Source: Streptomyces paradoxus
Lineage (GTDB): Bacteria > Actinomycetota > Actinomycetes > Streptomycetales > Streptomycetaceae
Assembly (NCBI RefSeq): GCF_014202475.1
Contig: NZ_JACHGV010000012.1
Location: forward strand, 62,001-126,000
Length of the DNA stretch: 64,000 bases
Direction: 5' to 3'
Shown here one piece after another: positions 27,950 to 35,800 of this stretch (positions are counted from its first letter, which is position 1; the number at the start of each line of letters is the position of its first letter). A program made the translations under genes and the position numbers. Under the pieces are notes generated by a model. The model worked only from the letters and a program-made list of their open reading frames with translations, ran no database searches and had not been told where the DNA came from.

Positions 27950-28066
27950 CGTGCGACGACGTGCCATTTCGGGACCGGAGGGCAGACGGTGCGGTCCCTG
28001 CCGGACCGAAGTGGATCAGTAAGCGACGGGACTGGCGAAGGGAGTGTTTATCGTCAGGCAGACGAC

Positions 28067-28072
28067 TATGAT
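28067..28072 (+). promoter_or_regulatory. -10 element TATGAT for a leaderless mRNA, beside an inverted repeat
   Basis: TATGAT ends six bases before ATG 28079. Just upstream CGTC-AGGCA-GACG (28052-28064) is a short inverted repeat that could bind a regulator, perhaps the Nudix/wHTH protein itself. Confidence 0.5.
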
Positions 28073-28078
28073 CGCCGC

Positions 28079-28837
28079 ATGCCCTACGACCCGTCAGCGT
28101 TTCCTCCCTTCGCCGTCACCGTGGACCTGGTCGTGCTGACCGTGCGCCGCCATGCCCTGTGTGCGCTGGCGGTACGCAGGGGTGAGCCGCCGTTCCAGGG
28201 GCGTTGGGCGCTGCCCGGCGGTTTCGTACGGGCCGATGAAGACCTGGCGCAGGCCGCGGCACGCGAGCTGGCCGAGGAGACCGGCCTGCGCGTCCACGAC
28301 CCGTCCGTCCCGGCGCAGGACAACGGAGCGCATCTGGAGCAGCTCGCCACCTACGGAGATCCCAAGCGGGACCCCAGGATGCGGGTCGTCAGCGTCGCGC
28401 ACCTAGCTCTCGCCCCAGATCTGCCCGCGCCGAGAGCAGGCGGGGACGCCAGCAACGCGCGGTGGGCCCCGGTCGAGGAACTGCTGCAGCAGGGCGGCTA
28501 CGGGCGTGACGCCGAGCCGGTCGCGCCCCTCGCCTTCGACCACGCGCAGATCCTCGCGGACGGAGTGGAGCGGGCCCGCTCCAAGATCGAGTACTCGTCG
28601 CTGGCCACCGCCTTCTGCCCGCCCGAGTTCACCGTCGGGGAACTGCGCCGCGTCTACGAGGCGGTGTGGGGCGTGGCGCTCGACCCGCGCAACTTCCACC
28701 GCAAGGTCACGGGCACACCCGGGTTCCTCGTTCCCACCGGTGGGACGACCACCCGCCAGGGCGGACGCCCGGCCCAGCTCTTCCGCGCCGGTGGCGCGAC
28801 GCTGCTCAACCCTCCGATGCTGCGCCCCGAGGTGTGA
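28079..28837 (+). CDS. Nudix domain protein with C-terminal winged-helix (NrtR-like)
   Basis: The protein has 252 residues. The N-terminal Nudix domain has an intact Nudix box (GGFVRADED..., then RELAEETGL) around residues 43-66. The C-terminal ~75 residues (CPPEFTVGELRRVYEAVWGVALDPRNFHRKV... GRPAQLFRAG) match the winged-helix part of NrtR-type regulators, which sense ADP-ribose and control NAD metabolism genes. Because the catalytic Nudix residues are present, it may hydrolyse a nucleotide sugar instead of, or as well as, regulating. No NAD gene is adjacent. ATG 28079 is supported by the close -10 and absence of any ribosome site. Confidence 0.8.
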   Translation: MPYDPSAFPPFAVTVDLVVLTVRRHALCALAVRRGEPPFQGRWALPGGFVRADEDLAQAAARELAEETGLRVHDPSVPAQDNGAHLEQLATYGDPKRDPRMRVVSVAHLALAPDLPAPRAGGDASNARWAPVEELLQQGGYGRDAEPVAPLAFDHAQILADGVERARSKIEYSSLATAFCPPEFTVGELRRVYEAVWGVALDPRNFHRKVTGTPGFLVPTGGTTTRQGGRPAQLFRAGGATLLNPPMLRPEV

Positions 28838-28948
28838 GCGGAGGGCCGGGGGCGTGCAGTGCCGGGCCCGGAACCCGACCCGCCCACAGCGCGGTCACGG
28901 TGGGGGGGTGTGCCTGAGGAAGGCCTTGCGGTGCCCGAAAAAACGGAC

Positions 28949-28960
28949 ATAGCGCGCTAT
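28949..28960. promoter_or_regulatory. 12-bp palindrome ATAGCGCGCTAT at the ABC gene promoter
   Basis: A perfect palindrome overlapping a TATCTT -10 (28958-28963) that lies seven bases before GTG 28971. It may be an operator. Confidence 0.4.
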
Positions 28961-28970
28961 CTTGCTGCGG

Positions 28971-31004
28971 GTGATCCAGGCCTTCGGACTGACCAGCAAC
29001 CCCCGCAAAGAGCTTCCGCCCGCAGCCGACGACGTCTCCTTCGAGGCACGGGCGGGCCGCGTCACCGCGCTGCTCGGAGCGCCGGGCGCCGGCAAGACGA
29101 CGGTTCTCAGACTCATGCTCGAACTGCAACAGGGTCGAGGCATCACCCACTTCCGGGGTCGCCCCCTGCACCGCATCGCCCATCCCTCACGTGAGGTCGG
29201 CGTCCTGCTGGGTGACGTGCCGGGGCACCCCGCCCGCACGGTCCGCGGTCACCTGCGCATGTTGTGCGCTGCCGCCGGGGTCCCGGTCAGGCGTGCCGAT
29301 GAAGTCCTCGAAGCGGTCGGGCTCGTGAGCCTGCGCGACGAACGCCTCGGCACCCTCTCCCGCGGCATGGACCGCCGCCTGGGCCTGGCCTGCGTCCTCC
29401 TGGCCGATCCGCACACTCTCGTCCTCGACGATCCGGCCGGCGGGCTGTCCACTCGCGAGAGCACCTGGCTGCACGGCATGTTGCGCGCCCACGCAGTGCA
29501 GGGCGGCACGGTTCTGTTCACCACGGCCGACCCCAAGGAGGCCGCACGCACCGCCGATCGCGTGGTCACCCTGGAAAAGGGCAGGCTCGTGGCCGATCAG
29601 GAGGTCGCGGAGTTCTCGCGCACCCGCCTCCGCCCCCGTGTCGCCGTACGCAGTCCGCATGCGGCCCGTCTGGCGGCTCTTCTGGCCAAGCAGGCCCGAA
29701 CCTCGCAGCGCTCCGTCGAGGTCGTCCGAGAGGGCGGCAACCGCCTTTCGGTGTACGGCGGTACCTGCGCGGACATCGGCGAGATCGCCTTCCGCCACGG
29801 CATCGTGGTTCACCAACTCGCGGACGAGATCGGCGACATGGGGCCCGGTGCGGGCTTCCCTGCGGCAAGTGGGACGCGTGACCCAAGCCTCGCCGCATCA
29901 GGGCATGTCACCGGCACGCACCGGACGGGCCGTGCATCCCGGCCCGCGGAAGCGGCATCGTCTCTCGACCCGTCGAGACCGTTCGTGACCGATCCCACGG
30001 CCCTCACGGCCGAGTCGCGGCCCACGCTTGAGCCGGGATCTTTGTCGGGCGCCCCAGAGGAAGGCGCACCAGAACAAAGCGTGGACACCTCCTCGACCAG
30101 CCAGTCGAACGACGGCCCTCTGGCGGAGGCCGCCGTCCCTCTCCCGCCCCGAACGCTGCTCTCTACCAGCACCCGCACCGTTCGCACGCTCAACGCGCTG
30201 CCCCCTCTGCCACCCCCCATCTCCGTCCGCCCCGCGCCGAGCCCCCTCCGACCCCTCCGCTACGAAATCCGCCGTGCCGCCGGGATCGGCACGGGGTTCC
30301 TGACCGGGGCCGTCGTACTCGCCGTGTCCGCGGTGACCGCCGTCGTGCTCGCACGCATCGGCCACACCCCTCAGCCGCGCCTGCTGGCCGCATGGCCGCG
30401 GGAACTGCCCCTGCCGCCCGCCGCGCTCGGCGCGGGACTGCTCGGTGCGCTGGCCTTCGGCGACGAGTTCCGCCATCCCGCCCTGGCGGCGGACCGCGGC
30501 ACCGTGCCCCGCCGGCTGGGGCTGCTGGCCGCCAAACTGCTCGTCTCCTCGGCCACCGCGGTATTGCTGGCCGTCCTGACCATCGGCTGCGACGCCGAAG
30601 TGCTCTATCTCGTGTACGGACGGGAGCTCGCCGAGGTTCCCGCCGACTGGCTGCCCATGAGTGCGAGTTGGATCGGACTCGTGGTCGGCTGCGCCTGGGC
30701 CGGCGTGCTCGCCGCAGGTGTCTTCCGGTCCACCACCGCCGGACTGGCCGCCGTGGCCGCCGTCCCCATCCTCGTCGTACCCCTCGTGCATCAGCTCGTG
30801 AACGGACCGTCCGTGCGAACCGCGGCCGGACTGCCCATGCGACTGCGAGAGGCTCTCCTGCCGCGATGGCCCTTCGGGGGAGAGCGCTACCTGGAGGCCG
30901 CGCTCAAGGTGATCTCCCAACCCGTGGGCGGGGCCCTGACGTTGTCGCTGACCGCGCTGCTCTGCGCGTATCTGCTCACCGGCCTGCGCAGCCGCTTCCG
31001 GTGA
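28971..31004 (+). CDS. ABC transporter with fused ATPase and ABC-2-like membrane domain
   Basis: A single 677-residue chain. Residues about 20-225 form an ABC ATPase: Walker A GAPGAGKTT, signature LSRGM in place of LSGGQ, Walker B LVLDDP where the usual catalytic Glu is Asp, and FTTAD where the switch His is expected. Residues about 225-425 are a Ser/Thr/Pro/Ala-rich linker. Residues about 430-677 hold about six hydrophobic segments (FLTGAVVLAVSAVTAVVLA, LGAGLLGALAF, LLVSSATAVLLAVLTI and others) as in ABC-2 permeases. GTG 28971 is preferred to TTG 28962 because of the TATCTT -10. The substrate is unknown and the weakened ATPase motifs are notable. Confidence 0.75.
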   Translation: MIQAFGLTSNPRKELPPAADDVSFEARAGRVTALLGAPGAGKTTVLRLMLELQQGRGITHFRGRPLHRIAHPSREVGVLLGDVPGHPARTVRGHLRMLCAAAGVPVRRADEVLEAVGLVSLRDERLGTLSRGMDRRLGLACVLLADPHTLVLDDPAGGLSTRESTWLHGMLRAHAVQGGTVLFTTADPKEAARTADRVVTLEKGRLVADQEVAEFSRTRLRPRVAVRSPHAARLAALLAKQARTSQRSVEVVREGGNRLSVYGGTCADIGEIAFRHGIVVHQLADEIGDMGPGAGFPAASGTRDPSLAASGHVTGTHRTGRASRPAEAASSLDPSRPFVTDPTALTAESRPTLEPGSLSGAPEEGAPEQSVDTSSTSQSNDGPLAEAAVPLPPRTLLSTSTRTVRTLNALPPLPPPISVRPAPSPLRPLRYEIRRAAGIGTGFLTGAVVLAVSAVTAVVLARIGHTPQPRLLAAWPRELPLPPAALGAGLLGALAFGDEFRHPALAADRGTVPRRLGLLAAKLLVSSATAVLLAVLTIGCDAEVLYLVYGRELAEVPADWLPMSASWIGLVVGCAWAGVLAAGVFRSTTAGLAAVAAVPILVVPLVHQLVNGPSVRTAAGLPMRLREALLPRWPFGGERYLEAALKVISQPVGGALTLSLTALLCAYLLTGLRSRFR

Positions 31005-31165
31005 CGACTGTCCGTAACGCTTGATCCGGCCATGCCCACAACTCCCCGCAGAACGCCCATTTCTTTCCGATAAGGCGTCAATTGCGACGGGGTGAGCGAT
31101 CACCCTTTCGTGTGCTTTTCACCAAAGACCTCAAGGGAGTTGGAGGCGGGGCCGACAAAGGATGC

Positions 31166-32053
31166 GTGAGTACCCTTGCGCACACCATGATGACCGCCGC
31201 CCGCTCCGCTGATTCCGGCCTCGCGAGCCCGGGCGAACTCGACCGCTACCCGTACGCCGAGGCGCCCGCCGTCGACCGCGTCGGGGTCCCTGCCTGGGAC
31301 GGCGGGGACCCCGAGCTGGGCCGTGTCGGCCGGCGCGCCGCGGGCAGCCGCGGACGCGGGCTGCACGGCCAACTCGTCCAGCAGCTCGGTCAGATGATCG
31401 TCTCCGGCGACCTGGGTGCCGACCGCCCGCTGGTGCCCGAGGAGATCGGCCAGCGCTTCGAGGTCTCCCGCACCGTCGTCCGCGAGTCGCTCCGCGTCCT
31501 GGAGGCCAAGGGCCTGGTGAGCGCCCGTCCGAACGTCGGCACGCGCGTGCGCCCCGTCAGCGACTGGAACCTCCTCGACCCGGACATCATCGAGTGGCGG
31601 GCCTTCGGGCCGCAGCGCGACGACCAGCGCCGCGAGCTGAGCGAGCTGCGGTGGACGATGGAGCCGCTCGCCGCCCGCCTCGCGGCCGGGCACGGGCGCG
31701 AGGACGTCCAGCAGCGCCTTGCGGACATGGTCGAGATCATGGGGCACGCGATGGCCCAGGGTGATGCGCTCACCTTCTCCCGCGCCGACTCGGAGTTCCA
31801 CTCGCTGCTCATCCAGGTCGCGGGCAACCGCATGCTGGAGCACCTCTCCGGCATCGTGTCCGCGGCCCTTCAGGTCTCGGGCGGCCCGGTCACGGGCTGT
31901 GACCGGCCGAACGAGGCGTCCCTGGCGCACCACGGCCGTATCTGTGACGCCCTCGCCACCGGCGACGGGGCGGCGGCCGAGGCGGCCATGCGCCAACTCC
32001 TCACGGTCCATCCCGAGGTGGAACGGGTCGTGCCCGCCCCGCGCGAGCACTGA
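31166..32053 (+). CDS. GntR-family regulator, FadR subfamily (FCD domain)
   Basis: A regulator of 295 residues. The first ~70 residues are extra to the family. Residues about 75-135 form the winged helix (LHGQLVQQLGQMIVSGDL, GQRFEVSRTVVRESLRVLEAKGLVSARPNVGTRV) and 150-285 the all-helical FCD ligand domain (LSELRWTMEPLAARLAA, SEFHSLLIQVAGNRMLEHL, HHGRICDALATGD) with metal/ligand histidines. This group senses sugar acids or carboxylates. GTG 31166 follows AAAGGA. It stands alone upstream of hrdB; its targets are not visible here. Confidence 0.85.
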   Translation: MSTLAHTMMTAARSADSGLASPGELDRYPYAEAPAVDRVGVPAWDGGDPELGRVGRRAAGSRGRGLHGQLVQQLGQMIVSGDLGADRPLVPEEIGQRFEVSRTVVRESLRVLEAKGLVSARPNVGTRVRPVSDWNLLDPDIIEWRAFGPQRDDQRRELSELRWTMEPLAARLAAGHGREDVQQRLADMVEIMGHAMAQGDALTFSRADSEFHSLLIQVAGNRMLEHLSGIVSAALQVSGGPVTGCDRPNEASLAHHGRICDALATGDGAAAEAAMRQLLTVHPEVERVVPAPREH

Positions 32054-32288
32054 CCGAGTTCCGCGGGCGGCGCGGCCGGGTGTGCCACCCCCCTCCTGTG
32101 GCAGTGCCTGATCGGTGATCCGCCTCCCGTCGGACCTCGTGGGATCCCAGTGATCCTGCGGGGTCCGACGGCGCGAAGGGGTCGTGGTTCGATGCGGCGG
32201 TGGAGTCGGCACCGCATGTGACCTCTTCTGTCATCATTTGACCGTTTTCGTTCGCTTACGGGGTGTGACTCGGGCCACGCGGATTGGG

Positions 32289-32316
32289 CGTAACGCTCGT
32301 GGGAAGAACGCGATGA
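32289..32316 (+). promoter_or_regulatory. ECF-type promoter upstream of hrdB
   Basis: CGTAAC (32289-32294), a 16-base spacer and CGATGA (32311-32316) fit an extracytoplasmic-function sigma promoter. The hrdB gene of streptomycetes is known to be driven mainly by the ECF sigma factor ShbA, and this element has that kind of -35/-10. The rest of 32054-32479 has no gene. Confidence 0.55.
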
Positions 32317-32479
32317 CCTAAGAGGTGACAGCCGCGGAGGGAATACGGACGCCGTTCACGGCGCTGTGAATCTTCCCGGCCCCCGCCCGCGCCGTCGGCC
32401 CATCCCCAAGCCGGTGGTCGGCTCCTGTCCACTGTGGACGGGGCCGGAAGCCGTTTTCCAACGTTCCGAGAGGTTGTTC

Positions 32480-34021
32480 GTGTCGGCCAGCACATCCCGT
32501 ACGCTCCCGCCGGAGATCGCCGAGTCCGTCTCTGTCATGGCGCTCATTGAGCGGGGAAAGGCTGAGGGGCAGATCGCCGGCGACGACGTGCGTCGGGCCT
32601 TCGAAGCTGACCAGATTCCGGCCACTCAGTGGAAGAACGTACTGCGCAGCCTCAACCAGATCCTCGAGGAAGAGGGTGTGACGCTGATGGTCAGTGCCGC
32701 AGAGCCCAAGCGCACCCGAAAGAGCGTCGCAGCGAAGAGTCCCGCCAAGCGCACCGCCACCAAGACGGTCGCGGCCAAGGCGGTGACCACCCGGAAGGCC
32801 ACCGCCACCGCCACGCCGGCGGCGCCCGCCGCCGAGTCCGCCGTCGAGGAGGAGGCACCCGCCAAGAAGGCGGCTGCCAAGAAGACGACCGCCAAGAAGG
32901 CGGCCACGAAGAAGACCGTCGCCAAGAAGACGGCGGCCAAGAAGACCAGCGCCAAGAAGGACGACGCCGAGATTCTCGAGGAGGAGGTGCTCGAGGAGGC
33001 AGCCCCCGGCAAGGCCGGTGAGGAGCCCGAGGGCACCACCGAGAACGCGGGCTTCGTGCTCTCCGACGAGGACGAGGACGACGCGCCTGCCCAGCAGGTC
33101 GCCGCCGCCGGTGCCACAGCCGACCCGGTCAAGGACTACCTCAAGCAGATCGGCAAGGTTCCCCTGCTCAACGCCGAGCAGGAGGTCGAGCTCGCCAAGC
33201 GCATCGAGGCCGGGCTGTTCGCCGAGGACAAGCTGGCGAACGCCGACAAGCTGGCCCCGAAGCTCAAGCGCGAGCTGGAGATCATCGCCGAGGACGGCCG
33301 CCGCGCCAAGAACCACCTCCTGGAGGCCAACCTCCGTCTGGTGGTCTCTCTGGCCAAGCGCTACACCGGCCGCGGCATGCTGTTCCTGGACCTCATCCAG
33401 GAGGGCAACCTCGGTCTGATCCGCGCGGTCGAGAAGTTCGACTACACCAAGGGCTACAAGTTCTCCACGTACGCCACCTGGTGGATCCGTCAGGCGATCA
33501 CCCGCGCGATGGCCGACCAGGCCCGCACCATCCGTATCCCGGTGCACATGGTCGAGGTCATCAACAAGCTCGCGCGTGTGCAGCGCCAGATGCTCCAGGA
33601 CCTGGGCCGCGAGCCCACCCCGGAGGAGCTGGCCAAGGAGCTCGACATGACCCCCGAGAAGGTCATCGAGGTCCAGAAGTACGGCCGTGAGCCCATTTCG
33701 CTGCACACCCCGCTGGGCGAGGACGGCGACAGCGAGTTCGGTGACCTCATCGAGGACTCCGAGGCGGTCGTCCCGGCCGACGCGGTCAGCTTCACGCTCC
33801 TGCAGGAGCAGCTGCACTCCGTCCTGGACACCCTGTCCGAGCGTGAGGCGGGCGTCGTCTCGATGCGCTTCGGCCTCACCGACGGTCAGCCGAAGACCCT
33901 CGACGAGATCGGCAAGGTCTACGGCGTCACGCGTGAGCGGATCCGCCAGATCGAGTCCAAGACCATGTCGAAGCTGCGCCACCCGTCGCGTTCGCAGGTG
34001 CTGCGCGACTACCTCGACTGA
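32480..34021 (+). CDS. hrdB: Principal RNA polymerase sigma factor HrdB
   Basis: Primary sigma-70 of 513 residues directing RNA polymerase to housekeeping promoters. The N-terminus has sigma region 1.1-like sequence ([25 protein letters not shown]), then a Lys/Ala-rich tract of AKK-type repeats at about 75-155 and an acidic stretch, typical of actinobacterial principal sigmas. Region 1.2 begins [21 protein letters not shown]; region 2.3-2.4 is [20 protein letters not shown]; region 4.2 ends with [19 protein letters not shown] and a final YLD. GTG 32480 has GAGAGG just upstream. It is monocistronic, with its own promoter region and a terminator at 34041-34072. Confidence 0.97.
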   Translation: MSASTSRTLPPEIAESVSVMALIERGKAEGQIAGDDVRRAFEADQIPATQWKNVLRSLNQILEEEGVTLMVSAAEPKRTRKSVAAKSPAKRTATKTVAAKAVTTRKATATATPAAPAAESAVEEEAPAKKAAAKKTTAKKAATKKTVAKKTAAKKTSAKKDDAEILEEEVLEEAAPGKAGEEPEGTTENAGFVLSDEDEDDAPAQQVAAAGATADPVKDYLKQIGKVPLLNAEQEVELAKRIEAGLFAEDKLANADKLAPKLKRELEIIAEDGRRAKNHLLEANLRLVVSLAKRYTGRGMLFLDLIQEGNLGLIRAVEKFDYTKGYKFSTYATWWIRQAITRAMADQARTIRIPVHMVEVINKLARVQRQMLQDLGREPTPEELAKELDMTPEKVIEVQKYGREPISLHTPLGEDGDSEFGDLIEDSEAVVPADAVSFTLLQEQLHSVLDTLSEREAGVVSMRFGLTDGQPKTLDEIGKVYGVTRERIRQIESKTMSKLRHPSRSQVLRDYLD

Positions 34022-34040
34022 GCGAGGGCGCACGACACGC

Positions 34041-34072
34041 AAGGCCCGGTTCCCCGAGGGGGGCCGGGCCTT
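34041..34072 (+). terminator. Terminator of hrdB
   Basis: AAGGCCCGG (34041-34049) pairs with CCGGGCCTT (34064-34072), extended by TTCCCC/GGGG pairing, 19 bases after the stop. Confidence 0.8.
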
Positions 34073-34158
34073 CGCGGTGCCGCTTCTCCGCGGGTGCGGG
34101 GATTCACGGCGTGGATCACTCTGGGTGTCCCACGGACACCACTGAGTGAGGAGTGTGT

Positions 34159-35007
34159 ATGCGTCGTCGACTGGCTCGAGCTCTGGTCCTGCCGCTGGTC
34201 CTGGCGGCCGCGGTGCCTGCCCTGTCGCTGGGCTCCAGCACCCCTGTGGCGGCTGACAGTGTGGTCATAGGCGGCTTTCCCGTCGAGGCGTCCCAGAGCC
34301 CGTGGACGGTGGCCCTGTCCAGTCGTGACCGGTTCGGGGGTACGCGTGCGGGGCAGTTCTGCGGGGGAGCGGTGGTCGGCCGCACCACCGTGCTCACCGC
34401 GGCCCACTGCCTGGACGAGGACGTCCTGGGCGGGCCGCCGGAGCGCGTACGGGACCTCAAGGTCATAGCCGGACGCACAGACCTGCTCGCGGGCCGCGAC
34501 GGCGAGGAGATCGCCGTGCGTAATACATGGGTGAACCCGGCTTACGACGGTGTCAGCAACGCCGGGGACTTCGCCGTGCTCACCCTGGCCGAACCACTCC
34601 AGGACGGCTCGGTCATCAGCATGGCGGCAGACGGCGACCCCGCGTACGCGGCCGGTGGGACCGCGACGGTGTACGGATGGGGCGACACCTCGGGCGCCGG
34701 CGCATATCCGGACGGTCTGAGGGGGGCGCGCGTGCGGGTGCTTCCCGATGCGCTGTGCGAGAAGGCGTATCCGGGCGGCGTGGACGGCACCTACGACGCC
34801 GCGAGCATGCTGTGCGCCGGGGAGGCCGAGGGGGGCCGGGACGCCTGCCAGGGCGACAGCGGAGGGCCGCTGGTGGCCGAGGGGAGGTTGATCGGCCTCG
34901 TGTCCTGGGGGATCGGCTGTGGCCAGGCCGGCAACCCCGGCGTGTACACGCGGGTGTCCGACATCATGCGGACGCTCGGCTGGACACGGGCTGCGGCAGG
35001 TGTGTGA
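34159..35007 (+). CDS. Secreted trypsin-like serine protease (S1 family)
   Basis: A 282-residue precursor. A twin-Arg-like, hydrophobic signal peptide (MRRRLARALVLPLVLAAAVPALS) is followed by a short propeptide and the mature start VVIGGFPVEASQSPWTVAL. The catalytic triad is visible: TAAHC (His), GDFAVLTL (Asp) and GDSGGPL (Ser), with cysteines placed for disulfides and a C-terminal GVYTRVSDIMRTL. The S1-pocket stretch RDACQGDSGG suggests trypsin-like specificity for Arg/Lys. ATG 34159 is preferred; GTG 34153 is two codons upstream, and GTGAGGAG serves as ribosome site. It is probably secreted during growth on protein or differentiation. Confidence 0.9.
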   Translation: MRRRLARALVLPLVLAAAVPALSLGSSTPVAADSVVIGGFPVEASQSPWTVALSSRDRFGGTRAGQFCGGAVVGRTTVLTAAHCLDEDVLGGPPERVRDLKVIAGRTDLLAGRDGEEIAVRNTWVNPAYDGVSNAGDFAVLTLAEPLQDGSVISMAADGDPAYAAGGTATVYGWGDTSGAGAYPDGLRGARVRVLPDALCEKAYPGGVDGTYDAASMLCAGEAEGGRDACQGDSGGPLVAEGRLIGLVSWGIGCGQAGNPGVYTRVSDIMRTLGWTRAAAGV

Positions 35008-35045
35008 GGCGCCCGGCGGCGTCTGCACCGGCTGGGGGGACGTGA

Positions 35046-35084
35046 ACGGGCGGCTGCCTCTGGTGACCAGGGGCAGCCGCCCGT
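35046..35084. terminator. Long bidirectional hairpin between convergent genes
   Basis: ACGGGCGGCTGCC (35046-35058) pairs with GGCAGCCGCCCGT (35072-35084), and the pairing continues inward with one G-U to an 18-bp stem. It serves both the protease gene and the small gene opposite. Confidence 0.85.
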
Positions 35085-35127
35085 CCACCGGCCTGTGCCG
35101 GGCTGGCTCGTCGTCGGACGCGAGGTC

Positions 35128-35358
35128 TCAGCGCTCTTCTTCGGAGGCGTTCGCGGGAGCGGACGTGAGTCGCTCCGTCTCGTCCTGTATCTCAGCGGCG
35201 ATCTTCTTGAGTTCCGGCTCGAACTTGCGACCGTGGTGGGCGCAGAAGAGCAGTTCTCCGCCGCTGAGCAGGACCACGCGCAGGTACGCCTGGGCGCCGC
35301 AGCGGTCGCAGCGATCAGCGGCCGTCAGCGGGCTCGCGGGGGTCAGAACAGTAGTCAC
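35128..35358 (-). CDS. Small conserved zinc-ribbon protein (DUF7455-like)
   Basis: A 76-residue actinobacterial protein of unknown function. ADRCDRCGAQAYLRVVL and LLFCAHHGRKFEPEL supply two Cys and a Cys-His-His set typical of a small zinc ribbon; the C-terminus is an acidic helix. GTG 35358 has AGAGG upstream. It is usually found near the principal sigma gene in streptomycetes, as here, but no role is established. Confidence 0.75.
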   Translation of the reverse strand: MTTVLTPASPLTAADRCDRCGAQAYLRVVLLSGGELLFCAHHGRKFEPELKKIAAEIQDETERLTSAPANASEEER

Positions 35359-35800
35359 GTCGCCTCTTCTCTAGCTCGACGAGCTGTCGTACCAGGGTCA
35401 ACATCCAACCAGCCCCAAAACGTTCCCGCTCGTGGCTTTTCCTCGAAAGAATCTTTGCGAGGCGGCTGTCTGCTGCCGGTTGGCGGCGAATGTGCCGTAT
35501 TGCGTGTCTATGTGTCTTACGGGGCTTCGCGTCGTATCGGTGGTCGGTCCTCCCGGCTGGGTTGCCGGTTGTTCATGAGGACGTGCCCGGAGCCTAAATG
35601 GTTCATGCCTGGAAGGGAACGTGATGTGTACTTCACTCCATCGAGGGATCGAACATGCATGCGAGCGTGGACTAGTGTGAGTTTCCGACGAGGGTGGCGT
35701 TACAACGGCTCTACCAGGCCTCGGTACCCTCTCACCGGTGACCGAAGCCGCGCCCTTACCCACGAGGGCCCCATCTGAAATTCAGCGAGGAGCGAACCGC
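35359..35800. other. Intergenic region upstream of parE
   Basis: About 440 bp, relatively AT-rich for this genome (35400-35700), without a convincing gene. It should hold divergent promoters for the small zinc-ribbon gene and parE. An in-frame GTG at 35738 could extend parE by 21 residues, but the ribosome site favours 35801. Confidence 0.45.
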
